Positions 16,713-25,137 of a stretch of DNA of 61,155 nucleotides are shown here, in pieces. A program made the position numbers and the translations under genes. The notes beneath the pieces are model-generated. The model was given only the letters and a program-made list of their open reading frames with translations, did not search any database and had not been told where the DNA came from. Each line of letters opens with the position of its first letter. The first letter of the stretch is position 1. This DNA comes from Alistipes sp. (GTDB lineage: Bacteria; Bacteroidota; Bacteroidia; Bacteroidales; Rikenellaceae): NCBI GenBank assembly GCA_020026435.1, contig JAHHQK010000010.1, positions 1 to 61,155 of the forward strand. Reading direction: 5' to 3'.

Positions 16713-18569
16713 TTATTCAAAGTTGACGATTTCGGGTTGCTGAGGGCGGTAGCGGAACTGTTCCAGACGCTGGCCCGTTGAGAAGGAGAAGTGGTCGGCC
16801 GAGAGCCAGCCGCCCTTGCCGAAGGCGATGCCCAGGCGGATCTCCATCTGGCTGAATACGAGGCGTTCGTTCTTGATCCTCAGGCCGAATCCCAGGGTGT
16901 TGTAGAATCCGTTCTTGAAGACATTGGGTGAGTAGCCGATCAGTCCGAAGTCGGCAAACCCGAAGAAGGCGAAGCGGAAGCCCAGGGGTTGGAACGAGGT
17001 GAAGACCACCGTCTCGGTGTTGACGACCATGCGGGTGGTGCCCAACAGGGGTTCCTTCATGGCCAGCAGGCCGTTGTAGTGTGTGAAGTTGATCTGTTCG
17101 CGGTGTCCTTTTTCGCGGTTCCAGCCCTGGGTGTAGTGCAGCGAGAGGAACTGGCGCACGCGGTTGTGGCGGAAGTAGAACAGGTGGGAGAACCACGCCA
17201 GGTCGACGTCGATGGCACTGCGTCGCCACTTGCCGCTGATGTGGTCGATGTAGCTTCCCAGGGTGAGGCCCGCCATGAGATAGCCCATCGGGCGGAAACC
17301 GCCCGTGCGGTAACTCAGACCCAGGTAGAGGGCGTCGGTGAATTCGCCCCAGGAGTAGCCCACGTCCAATTCGGCCTTGTAGCCCGTGGCCATGTACTCC
17401 TTGTTGCCGAATCCGTAGATCATGTTGGTGGTGAGGAAGCGTTCGCGGTAGAGTCCGAATCCGGTGAGGATCAGGTCGTGGTCGTGGAGGGCGGGGTTGT
17501 AGCCGTAGAATACCGGGGGGCGTTCGCTGAAACGGGTGTAGTTGTAGCGCGTGGTGTAGAAGAAGCTCGAATTGATCGAGGGCAGGTAGTGGGACTGTCC
17601 GGCCCAGAGGTCCAGCGAGCGGGCCTTGACCATAAGGTCGGTCTCCAGGTCGTTGAAGTAGACCTTCGAGCGGCGGTCGCGGTAGTGGATACCCACCTCG
17701 TAGTCGGCCGGTTTGAGAAACTCCTTGCTGAGGTGCATGTTGAGATCCTCCTCGTAGAAGTTGCGTCCGACCTCCATCCGCGCCTTAAAGAACGATCCGA
17801 AGACGTTGGGCATCTCATACACGGCGGAGTTGCCCCCGTAGGAGAAGTCTTTGCGGCTGAAGTTGGTTCTCAGGCTGAATGTGTTACCCGTGCCGAGGAT
17901 GTTTTCGTCGGCGATGCTCACCGAGGCGCGGCTCTCGGAGTGGAGGCCGACGTTGATGCCGATGGTCCAGCTGTCGCGGGTGATGATGCAGAGGTCCACG
18001 CGGTTGGTGTCGGCCGGGTCGGGGGTGATCTCGACGCTCGTGTCGTAGATGTAGGAGCGTGAGCGGAGCAGTTGCTGGCTGCGCACGATGGTTCCCGGGT
18101 CGAACTTGTCGCCGGGTTTGAAGAGCAGGTCGCGGCGGATGATACGTTCGCGGGTGAGGATGTGGAGTTTGTTGGACATTTGGGCCAGCCAGGCCGAGTC
18201 GGTGGCGGGGAACACGTCGCAGCGGTCGATGGTGATCCGTCCGATGGTTTTTCCGCGGTAGGGTTCCAGTTCGTGGCTCTCGTCGACGATGCGTCCGTTG
18301 AGGGTGTCGAGGAGGGGTTTGACGAAGAGGAGCTTGTAGATCAGACGCGGCACGGCGCGGCGTTTGCTCTTGGTGGCGATGCTGTCGTAGAGGCGGCGGT
18401 TACGTTCCGTGACGCGGGTTTCGAGGGTGTCGGTTGCCGCGGCCAGACGCAGGAGCGAATCCCGACGGATGTCGAGTGGGTGATGTTCCCGGTGGGGGAC
18501 ATCATCCGCGTAGGCTGCCGTCCGAAGACCCAGCATCAGGACAAACGCTATGCTTAACCAACGATACAT
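16713..18569 (-). CDS. Omp85/BamA-like outer-membrane protein with a single POTRA-type region
   Basis: A 618-residue protein. The ATG at 18569 opens a signal peptide (MYRWLSIAFVLMLGLRTAAYA); upstream in-frame sequence has no signal and is of non-coding character. Residues about 105-215 (GKTIGRITIDRCDVFPAT ... YIYDTSVEITPDPADTNRVDLCIITRDSW) resemble a POTRA domain. The rest is a beta-barrel with alternating aromatic strands and a surface-antigen-like end (TLGFGLRIKNERLVFSQMEIRLGIAF). It could insert or translocate outer-membrane components. The gene precedes the MurK-like kinase by 13 bases, so it may head the murQ operon. It is shorter than BamA (5 POTRA) and closer to accessory Omp85 members. 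Confidence 0.7.
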   Translation of the reverse strand: MYRWLSIAFVLMLGLRTAAYADDVPHREHHPLDIRRDSLLRLAAATDTLETRVTERNRRLYDSIATKSKRRAVPRLIYKLLFVKPLLDTLNGRIVDESHELEPYRGKTIGRITIDRCDVFPATDSAWLAQMSNKLHILTRERIIRRDLLFKPGDKFDPGTIVRSQQLLRSRSYIYDTSVEITPDPADTNRVDLCIITRDSWTIGINVGLHSESRASVSIADENILGTGNTFSLRTNFSRKDFSYGGNSAVYEMPNVFGSFFKARMEVGRNFYEEDLNMHLSKEFLKPADYEVGIHYRDRRSKVYFNDLETDLMVKARSLDLWAGQSHYLPSINSSFFYTTRYNYTRFSERPPVFYGYNPALHDHDLILTGFGLYRERFLTTNMIYGFGNKEYMATGYKAELDVGYSWGEFTDALYLGLSYRTGGFRPMGYLMAGLTLGSYIDHISGKWRRSAIDVDLAWFSHLFYFRHNRVRQFLSLHYTQGWNREKGHREQINFTHYNGLLAMKEPLLGTTRMVVNTETVVFTSFQPLGFRFAFFGFADFGLIGYSPNVFKNGFYNTLGFGLRIKNERLVFSQMEIRLGIAFGKGGWLSADHFSFSTGQRLEQFRYRPQQPEIVNFE

Positions 18570-18574
18570 AGTGT

Positions 18575-18582
18575 CAAAGATA
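18575..18582 (-). promoter_or_regulatory. -7 promoter box TATCTTTG abutting the Omp85-like start
   Basis: TATCTTTG on the minus strand matches TAnnTTTG and ends only 5 bases before the ATG at 18569. No clear TTTG is at the -33 spacing. If used, the transcript would be leaderless or nearly so. Confidence 0.5.
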
Positions 18583-18888
18583 CGAATTTTCACAAAAATT
18601 AGTCGCTTTCCGACCCTTTCGATTTCGCTTTCCGTCCGATTTTCCCTCGGGCGGCGGCTCTGACGACCGGAATCGCCCCCTCCCCGGGGCTGAATGTCTT
18701 GTTTTTGGTGTCCGGTGCTGTAAGTTGTGGATCTCCGTGGGCCTAGAGCCGGGAGCCGTGGAAGTGGAAATCCGGAAGAAGGAGGGAAAAGAGGTGTGGG
18801 GCGTCGGCTCGAAAGCATCGGAGGGCGGAAGTCCGCCTTGGGGAGGGGAAAACTACGGAGTGTAAAACACCTCGTACCGACAAAAAAA
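18583..18888. other. Non-coding gap between the Omp85-like gene and the PiT terminator
   Basis: About 300 bases, purine-rich on the plus strand. An imperfect 10-pair hairpin is visible at about 18854-18876. No gene, RNA or repeat family was recognised. Confidence 0.55.
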
Positions 18889-18917
18889 TCCCCCGAAGGC
18901 GGGAAGCCACGGGGGAA
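18889..18917 (-). terminator. Terminator of the PiT transporter gene
   Basis: TCCCCCG (18890-18896) pairs with CGGGGGA (18910-18916). On the minus strand a run of seven T follows. It lies 31 bases past the stop codon at 18948. Confidence 0.8.
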
Positions 18918-18947
18918 TGTGTGTATGAGGCCCGTTGCCGGCCGACG

Positions 18948-21173
18948 CTACTCCATCTTGTCGGTCTTGTGTTCGAGGAAGTAGCCCTGCGACTTGACCA
19001 GGTTGCGGGTCTGGAGCATCATGGTCTTGGTTTCGTTGAGGATCGTCAGGTAGAGCAGCGAGGTCTTGGTCGACGACTCCTTGTTCTTGATGCGTTTGAG
19101 CTGGCGTTTGATGGCCTGGGCGATCGACTCGAAAAGTTCGTCGCGCAGTTCGAGGATCAGCTCTATGTCGGCGAAGTCGTTCTGGCGCAGCATGAGATTG
19201 ATGCGCGAGAAAATGTCCTCGACATCGTCGTTGATCTTCATCAGATCCTCTATCTGCTCCTTGGTCATGCCCTCGTGGTTGTTGTCGATGTGGTCGAAGC
19301 ACGGACGCGTGATGTGGAGCAGCGATTTGGTGATTTCGCTCATGTAGTCGACCACCTGGACGTAGTAGTGACCCGTGTTGATCTCGTTGTCCTTCAGACG
19401 GATGAGCAGCGGGACAATCTTGTATTTGCGTTCGCGCGACTGGTAGAACAGTTCGTTGGACTGCTGGACCATTTCGCGCAGGACCTTGCGGTTTTCCTTG
19501 AATACGGCGATCATCGTGCGGTCGTAGATGCGCGTGACCTGGGCCATCGTGTGGCAGACCTCGGCGATGCACTCGTCGACGACACCTTTGGTGTCCTTGA
19601 CCACGATCTTGGGGGTGTTCTCGGCCTCTTTGGCGGCCTTGTTCTTCTTGATGTTGCTGCGGATGAGCATCCAGGCGCAAAGCAGCGACACGGCGACGAT
19701 GGCTATGTCGCCGCCATACATCAGCACCAGTCCCACGAGGAAGGCGATGGTGAAGGCGCCGAATCCCGTGACGAACCATCCCGAGACCACTGTCATCACG
19801 CCCGTGATGCGGTAGACGGCACTCTCACGACCCCATGCGCGGTCGGCCAGCGACGATCCCATCGAGACCATGAAGCATACATAGGTGGTCGACAGGGGGA
19901 GTTTGAGCAGGGTGGCGATCGAGATCAGGATCGAGGCCGTCGTGAGGTTGACCGTGGCGCGGATCAGGTCGTAGGATCCGCCCTCGCGCTCCTCCTCGGG
20001 GAGGGTCTCGAAGCGGGCGGCCAGCAGGGTCTGGATGCGCCGGGGCATGACGCGCTCGTAGAACGAATTGATGTTCATGGCCGCACGCACCAGTCCGCGC
20101 GAGGTGGCCGTCGATCCGTACTGTTCCTCACCCTCGTTCTGGCTCGATAGCGAAAGCTCGGTCTGCGACACGGAGAGGGCGCGTTTGGAGGTCCACAGTG
20201 TGACGATCATGATCGTACCCGCGGCCAGCAGCAGGAACATGTTGGCCGAGACATCGGTGGTCAGTCCGCCCATCTTCATCGTCATGTCGCCCGATTCAAG
20301 GGCCATCATGTAGGAGTCGTATCCGGCGACGGGTACACCCACGAAGTTCACCAGGTCGTTGCCGGCGAAGGCCAGTGCCAGGGAGAATGTTCCGGCCAGG
20401 ATGTTGAGCTTGAGGATATTGACCTTGAACCGCTGGAGGAAGAAGAGCAGTATGCTGCAAATGATCCACAGGATCAGCAGCGAGAGCGTCAGATGGTTGT
20501 CGACGTAGGTGAACAGGGCCGAACCGCTGAGCATGCCCTTCAGACCCTTGAACAGTGCGAAATAAACGATGGCCGTGAAGGAGATTCCGCACCAGAATGC
20601 GCCCAGGCGTCGGAACATGAGGTGGTAGCGGAACGAGAAGATGGCGCGCGAGATATACATGACCAGCGTACCGCACGTGAAGGAGAGGATCACCGAGAGG
20701 AGGATTCCCGCCAGGATGGCCATGGCGCGCGTGGAGTTGATGTATTCGCCGATTTGGGTCAGCGAGATGGTGTCGTTGGAGGTGATCACAACGATCGACA
20801 CGGCGACGGCCGCCCCCAGCAGACAGAAGACCAGGGCCACGGTGGTCGATGTGGGGAGTCCCATGGTGTTGTAGACGTCCAGCAGGATGATGTTGGACAG
20901 CATGACCGATCCGTAGAGGATCATCACCTCCCTGAACGAAAAACACTCCGGGGAGAACATTCCGCTGCGGGCCACCTCCATCATACCGCTTGAGGTGACG
21001 GCACCGACGATGATGCCGATCGAGGCGACGGCCATGATGACCTTGATGGGAGCGGCCTTGGAGCCGATGGCTGAATTCAGGAAGTTGGCTGCGTCGTTCA
21101 TGACGCCGATGAACAGGCCGGTTATGGCAAGAATGGCCATAACTACCAGCATAAATGTATAAATTGGTTCCAT
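18948..21173 (-). CDS. PiT-family inorganic phosphate transporter with C-terminal PhoU-like domain
   Basis: A 741-residue inner-membrane transporter that couples phosphate uptake to a cation gradient. The start is the ATG at 21173; an upstream TTG two codons earlier is less likely. The paired PiT signatures are GVMNDAANFLNSAIGSKAAP (about 23-42) and FAGNDLVNFVGVPVAGYDS (about 270-288), each in a membrane bundle. About residues 545-735 are a helical, charged PhoU-like domain (KENRKVLREMVQQSNELFYQSRERKYKIVPLLIRLK), probably cytosolic and regulatory. This fusion is common in Bacteroidetes. It stands alone, with a -7 promoter box 46 bases upstream and its own terminator. Confidence 0.9.
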   Translation of the reverse strand: MEPIYTFMLVVMAILAITGLFIGVMNDAANFLNSAIGSKAAPIKVIMAVASIGIIVGAVTSSGMMEVARSGMFSPECFSFREVMILYGSVMLSNIILLDVYNTMGLPTSTTVALVFCLLGAAVAVSIVVITSNDTISLTQIGEYINSTRAMAILAGILLSVILSFTCGTLVMYISRAIFSFRYHLMFRRLGAFWCGISFTAIVYFALFKGLKGMLSGSALFTYVDNHLTLSLLILWIICSILLFFLQRFKVNILKLNILAGTFSLALAFAGNDLVNFVGVPVAGYDSYMMALESGDMTMKMGGLTTDVSANMFLLLAAGTIMIVTLWTSKRALSVSQTELSLSSQNEGEEQYGSTATSRGLVRAAMNINSFYERVMPRRIQTLLAARFETLPEEEREGGSYDLIRATVNLTTASILISIATLLKLPLSTTYVCFMVSMGSSLADRAWGRESAVYRITGVMTVVSGWFVTGFGAFTIAFLVGLVLMYGGDIAIVAVSLLCAWMLIRSNIKKNKAAKEAENTPKIVVKDTKGVVDECIAEVCHTMAQVTRIYDRTMIAVFKENRKVLREMVQQSNELFYQSRERKYKIVPLLIRLKDNEINTGHYYVQVVDYMSEITKSLLHITRPCFDHIDNNHEGMTKEQIEDLMKINDDVEDIFSRINLMLRQNDFADIELILELRDELFESIAQAIKRQLKRIKNKESSTKTSLLYLTILNETKTMMLQTRNLVKSQGYFLEHKTDKME

Positions 21174-21219
21174 GATCAAATTGGATCAGATACGGATACT
21201 TTTCGGATCAAATAGCTAA

Positions 21220-21227
21220 CAAAGATA
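21220..21227 (-). promoter_or_regulatory. -7 promoter box of the PiT gene
   Basis: TATCTTTG on the minus strand fits TAnnTTTG, 46 bases before the ATG at 21173. The -33 region is only weakly similar to TTTG (ATTG at 20-base spacing). Confidence 0.5.
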
Positions 21228-21351
21228 ATATTTTAACCTAAAGATTACAATTAGTTAAGTCTCTCTTAACAATTAATTAATACGGAAAGCACAATAAACC
21301 GGCCCTTGCGTCCGATGCGGCGTTGAGGGGGAGGCTTGGGGGTATAATCAG

Positions 21352-21378
21352 AAAAAAGCCGCCCTTTTGAGGCGGCTT
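21352..21378 (-). terminator. Terminator of radA
   Basis: AAGCCGCC (21357-21364) pairs with GGCGGCTT (21371-21378). On the minus strand the stem runs into six T, about 30 bases beyond the radA stop. Confidence 0.85.
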
Positions 21379-21408
21379 TTGAGGGTTATCTATTTGGCTT
21401 TTATGGGG

Positions 21409-22779
21409 TTAATCCTCCACGAAGAGGGCCTTGGGGAGTTGGGCCACGTTGTTGATCGTGATGACCTCGATACCCCTGGGCCGGCGGATCTCCTTGGCCA
21501 GGTAGCCCGAGACGATGATGCGTTTGAAGCCCAGGCGTGCGGCTTCGCTGATGCGCTGTTCGCTGCGGGGGGCGGGTCTCACCTCGCCCGAGAGGCCCAC
21601 CTCTCCGGCACAGCACACACCTCCGATGAGCGGTCGGTCGTAGTACGACGAGATGACGGCGGCGACCACCGCCAGGTCCAGTCCCGGATCCGAGACCTTG
21701 AATCCGCCCGCGAAGTTCAGAAAGAGATCCTTCTGGAACATCTTCAGTCCCACGCGCTTCTCCAGTACGGCCAGCAGCATGCTCATCCTTCGCGTGTCGA
21801 ATCCCGTGGCCGAGCGTTGGGGCGTACCGTAGGCGGCACCGCTGACCAGGGCCTGCACCTCGATCAGATAGGGGCGTATGCCGTCGGCCGAAGCACCCAC
21901 GGCGATGCCGCTCAGCGGTTCCTCGTAGTGGGTGAGGAGGATCTCCGAGGGGTTGTCCACAGCCTTCAGACCGCTTTCGAGCATCTCGAACACGCCGATC
22001 TCGAACGTGGCGCCGAAACGGTTCTTGATACCGCGCAGGATGCGGTAGATGTTGTTGCTGTCTCCCTCGAACTGGAGGACCACATCGACGATATGTTCCA
22101 GGATCTTGGGTCCGGCGATGGTGCCGTCCTTGGTGATGTGGCCGATGATGATGATCGACGTTCCGGTCGACTTGGCGTACTTGAGCAGGGTGGCGGCGCA
22201 TTCGCGGATCTGCGACACGCTACCCGCCGAGGAGTCCAGCACCTCGGTGTAGATCGTCTGGATCGAGTCGATGACCACCACGTCGGGTTTCTGCTCGGCG
22301 ATCTGGGCCACGATGTTCTCCAGCAGGGTTTCGGGGTAGATCAGGCACTCCTCGTTGCCGATGCCGATGCGCTCGGCACGCATGCGGATCTGCTCGGCCG
22401 ACTCCTCGCCCGAGACGTAGAGCGTCTTCAGACCGTTGTTCGACAGGGCCATCTGGAGCGAGAGGGTCGATTTTCCGATGCCGGGTTCACCGCCGATGAG
22501 GATCAGCGAGCCGGGGACCATGCCTCCTCCCAGGACGCGGTTGATCTCGGGGTTGCCCAGGTCGATGCGTCGGTGTTCGCTTTGGCGGATCTGGCTCACG
22601 GGGCGCGGCGTGGCCTTGGGCAGGGGGCCTGCAATCACGGCCGCGGGGACTGTGCTTTCGCGCGAGATGATCTCCTCGGTGAAGGTGTTCCACTCACCGC
22701 ACGAGGGGCAGCGCCCCAGCCATTTGGGGGCTTCAAATCCGCAATTTTTACAAAAATAGGCTTTCTTGACCTTGGCCAT
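21409..22779 (-). CDS. radA: DNA repair protein RadA
   Basis: A 456-residue RecA-like ATPase that drives branch migration of recombination intermediates. A four-Cys zinc finger opens the protein (FCKNCGFEAPKWLGRCPSCGEW, about 9-30). The Walker A loop is GGEPGIGKSTL (about 91-101), the RadA-specific KNRFG motif occurs in IKNRFGATFEIGVFEM (near 250), and a Lon-like C-terminal domain follows (about 285-450, LDLAVVAAVISSYYDRPL). Length and motif order match typical RadA. It is separated from the upstream lipoprotein gene by about 200 bases with no visible element. Confidence 0.97.
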   Translation of the reverse strand: MAKVKKAYFCKNCGFEAPKWLGRCPSCGEWNTFTEEIISRESTVPAAVIAGPLPKATPRPVSQIRQSEHRRIDLGNPEINRVLGGGMVPGSLILIGGEPGIGKSTLSLQMALSNNGLKTLYVSGEESAEQIRMRAERIGIGNEECLIYPETLLENIVAQIAEQKPDVVVIDSIQTIYTEVLDSSAGSVSQIRECAATLLKYAKSTGTSIIIIGHITKDGTIAGPKILEHIVDVVLQFEGDSNNIYRILRGIKNRFGATFEIGVFEMLESGLKAVDNPSEILLTHYEEPLSGIAVGASADGIRPYLIEVQALVSGAAYGTPQRSATGFDTRRMSMLLAVLEKRVGLKMFQKDLFLNFAGGFKVSDPGLDLAVVAAVISSYYDRPLIGGVCCAGEVGLSGEVRPAPRSEQRISEAARLGFKRIIVSGYLAKEIRRPRGIEVITINNVAQLPKALFVED

Positions 22780-22981
22780 GATTTCTTGATGGTATTTTTC
22801 GGGGGATGTGCCTTTTTTCGAGGCTGTGTCCCGGGGTTATCGGTTGTCGGGGCAGTTGGAAGGGCTGCCGGGGGGATTCTTCGGGAGGCTCGGGGAAGAG
22901 GCCGAAGAGTCTTTCGAGAGACGTGCCTCTTTCGAGGAGGTGCGTCCTGTGGGTATGGGTTGTCGGGGTGGCGCGAAGGGC

Positions 22982-23794
22982 CTATTGGTTGAGGAACTCG
23001 CGGCGCACGACCTTCTTGATGCCCTGGGCGGGGTAACGCTGCTGGTAGTAGGTCGTCAGATCTACCTCCAGGCAGTTGACATGGCGCGTAATTTGGGGCT
23101 TGTCCTCGCCGCCGTCGGTCTCTCCGCCTTCCGTTCCGCCACCGCCTTGGCTTTCTTCGCCGTCGGTATTGCCGCCCTCCGAGCCACCGTCGGTGTTGCC
23201 GCCCTCCGAGCCACCGTCGGTGTTGCCGTCACCGCCCTTCGAGCCGTCGGCCTTGGGGGCGGAGGGTTTGTCCTCGTGGATGGCAATCCGCTTGTAGGTG
23301 GCCACATAGTTCTGATCTCCGAAGATGAAGCGGTAGTCCTGCGTGCCGGGCTCCTTGAAGAATTCGCCTTCGAGGGGCGTGGCCTCGGGTGAGGTCTTCA
23401 CCTGGAGGCGGCCGCCGTTGTAGAGCGTGTAGTCCAGCAGATACGAACCGCCCGCCCGGACGGGGGCTGTCGTCTCGATCTCCTGGCGGATCTTTGCGGC
23501 CAATTCCTCCTCGGGGGTCGGTGTGCCCTCCTCCGTGCCGTCACTGTGGGCAGCGTAGCCGACCGTCGGGCAGGCGGTGCCGAGTCCCGAAGCGGGTTGC
23601 TCCGGGGATGGCTCCGGCTGAGGATCTGGCGTAGGTTCGGGGTGGGGCGTGGGTTCCGGCGTGGGGTCCGGGGCGACCATTTCGATCTCGGCCTCGACGG
23701 ATTCCACGCCGTAGAGGGCCGTATAGTAGACATCGGATTCCTCGCACGAGACTCCGGCGAGGGTCATGCCGAGTAAGAGCATCAGCTTTTTCAT
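22982..23794 (-). CDS. Low-complexity lipoprotein of unknown function
   Basis: A 270-residue lipoprotein with lipobox ending at Cys17 (LAGVSC) followed by EESD. After it come a Pro/Thr/Glu-rich segment (about 40-70, TPEPTPHPEPTPDPQPEPSPEQP), a compact folded-looking region (about 90-170), and a Gly/Ser/Asp tract (about 185-235) with repeated GGSEGGNTD units. At DNA level the tract holds about 2.5 copies of a 27-base repeat at 23161-23229. A conserved-looking tail ends VVRREFLNQ. It starts 8 bases after the rseP stop, so it probably belongs to that operon. No family was recognised. Confidence 0.7.
   Translation of the reverse strand: MKKLMLLLGMTLAGVSCEESDVYYTALYGVESVEAEIEMVAPDPTPEPTPHPEPTPDPQPEPSPEQPASGLGTACPTVGYAAHSDGTEEGTPTPEEELAAKIRQEIETTAPVRAGGSYLLDYTLYNGGRLQVKTSPEATPLEGEFFKEPGTQDYRFIFGDQNYVATYKRIAIHEDKPSAPKADGSKGGDGNTDGGSEGGNTDGGSEGGNTDGEESQGGGGTEGGETDGGEDKPQITRHVNCLEVDLTTYYQQRYPAQGIKKVVRREFLNQ
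23161..23229 (-). repeat. 27-bp coding tandem repeat (GGSEGGNTD units)
   Basis: Two full and one partial 27-base units encode repeated Gly-Gly-Ser-Glu-Gly-Gly-Asn-Thr-Asp inside the lipoprotein gene. Units differ by at most one base, so expansion or contraction would stay in frame. Confidence 0.8.
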
Positions 23795-23802
23795 GGCGGG
23801 GG

Positions 23803-25122
23803 CTATTTGAGGAAGATACGATAGATGTCGTTGCCGTTGGCGTAGAGCAGCAGCATGAGCAGCAGCATCAGACCGATATACTGCGCGACTTCCAGCACGC
23901 GTTCGTTGACCTTGCGGCGTGTGATCAGCTCCCAGGTGGTGAACATGGCGTGGCCGCCGTCCAGACCGGGGATCGGCAGGAGGTTCATCACCGCGAGGAG
24001 GATCGACAGAAAGGCCGTCTTCATCCAGAAGTCATACCAGTTCCATTCCGAGGAGAAGATGTTGCCGATGGCGATGAATCCGCCGACCTCCTCATACATC
24101 CTGGTCTTGGGCTGTACGATGAGTTTCAACTGTTCCCAGTACTCTGCAGCCACATGACCCGCACGGCGGAATCCCGCGGGGATCGACTCCAGGAAGGTAT
24201 AGGTGCGTGTACGCGGGGTGTAGGGCGAGGTCAGGGCCATGATGCCGACCTGTCCCTCGGCGGGTACGGTGATGGGGATCAGTTCGCGGCTTCTGTCGGG
24301 GTGGATCACATCGAAGATCAGCTCCTGACCCGCGTGGGTGCGGATATATTCGCGGTACTGGGGATATTCGGCGTTTTTCAGCGTGTCGATACCCACGATC
24401 TCGTCACCTCGGCTGAGAGCTGCGGCCGAGGGCAGGAACGTGCTGTCGACGATATAGGGCATACGCAGCGTGAAGAGCTGTTCGTAGCTTTTTTCGCGGC
24501 GCATGCGGATCAGTTTGTCCATCGGCAGGAGAAGCTCCCGGGGCTGTCCGTCGCGCAGCACCGTGACGCGGCGGTCGCTCTCGGTGATGAGCAGCAGGGG
24601 GAGGATCTCGGTGATGTTGTCGATTTTCTGAGAGTCGATCTCCAGGATGCGGTCTCCGTTGCGGAAACCGAGCGAGAGTCCCGTCTCGTTGAAGTTGTAG
24701 CCCCAGCGGGCATCCTCGTTGGAGAGGTAGCTGTCGCCCCATGTGTAGCAGACGCCGCAGTAGATCGTGATGGCCAGCAGTACGTTCATTGTCACTCCGG
24801 CCAGCATCACGCACAGACGCTGCCAGGCGGGTTTGGCGCGGAAGTCGTCGGGACGCACCGGGCCTTCCATCTGTTCCTTGTCCATCGACTCGTCGATCAT
24901 GCCGCCGATCTTGCAGTATCCGCCCAAAGGCAGCCATCCCAGTCCGTATTCGGTTTGTCCGCGCCTGATCTTGAAGAGCGAGAACCAGGGGTCGAAAAAG
25001 ATGTAGAACTTGTCGACCCGGATCTTGAACATACGGGCCGTGATGAAGTGGCCGAATTCGTGGATGCCCACCAGGATGGTAAAGCTCAGGAAAAATTGAA
25101 GGACTTTAATGAGAAATTCCAT
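23803..25122 (-). CDS. rseP: RIP-type site-2 zinc metalloprotease RseP
   Basis: A 439-residue inner-membrane protease that cuts transmembrane anti-sigma factors or signal-peptide remnants. The zinc motif HEFGH is at 21-25 in the first helix. The second active-site motif is in PIPGLDGGH near residue 385, with C-terminal membrane helices. Between them lie two PDZ-like regions (about 120-200 and 210-290, including FRNGDRILEIDSQKI). It follows dxr by 15 bases, an arrangement shared with many bacteria, and is probably essential for envelope stress signalling. Confidence 0.95.
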   Translation of the reverse strand: MEFLIKVLQFFLSFTILVGIHEFGHFITARMFKIRVDKFYIFFDPWFSLFKIRRGQTEYGLGWLPLGGYCKIGGMIDESMDKEQMEGPVRPDDFRAKPAWQRLCVMLAGVTMNVLLAITIYCGVCYTWGDSYLSNEDARWGYNFNETGLSLGFRNGDRILEIDSQKIDNITEILPLLLITESDRRVTVLRDGQPRELLLPMDKLIRMRREKSYEQLFTLRMPYIVDSTFLPSAAALSRGDEIVGIDTLKNAEYPQYREYIRTHAGQELIFDVIHPDRSRELIPITVPAEGQVGIMALTSPYTPRTRTYTFLESIPAGFRRAGHVAAEYWEQLKLIVQPKTRMYEEVGGFIAIGNIFSSEWNWYDFWMKTAFLSILLAVMNLLPIPGLDGGHAMFTTWELITRRKVNERVLEVAQYIGLMLLLMLLLYANGNDIYRIFLK

Positions 25123-25137
25123 GTTGTGTGTTTCGGA

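Noticed and set aside
23161..23229. Possible CRISPR-like array
   Set aside because: The 27-base units are contiguous, without spacers, and encode in-frame Gly/Ser/Asp repeats within a lipoprotein.
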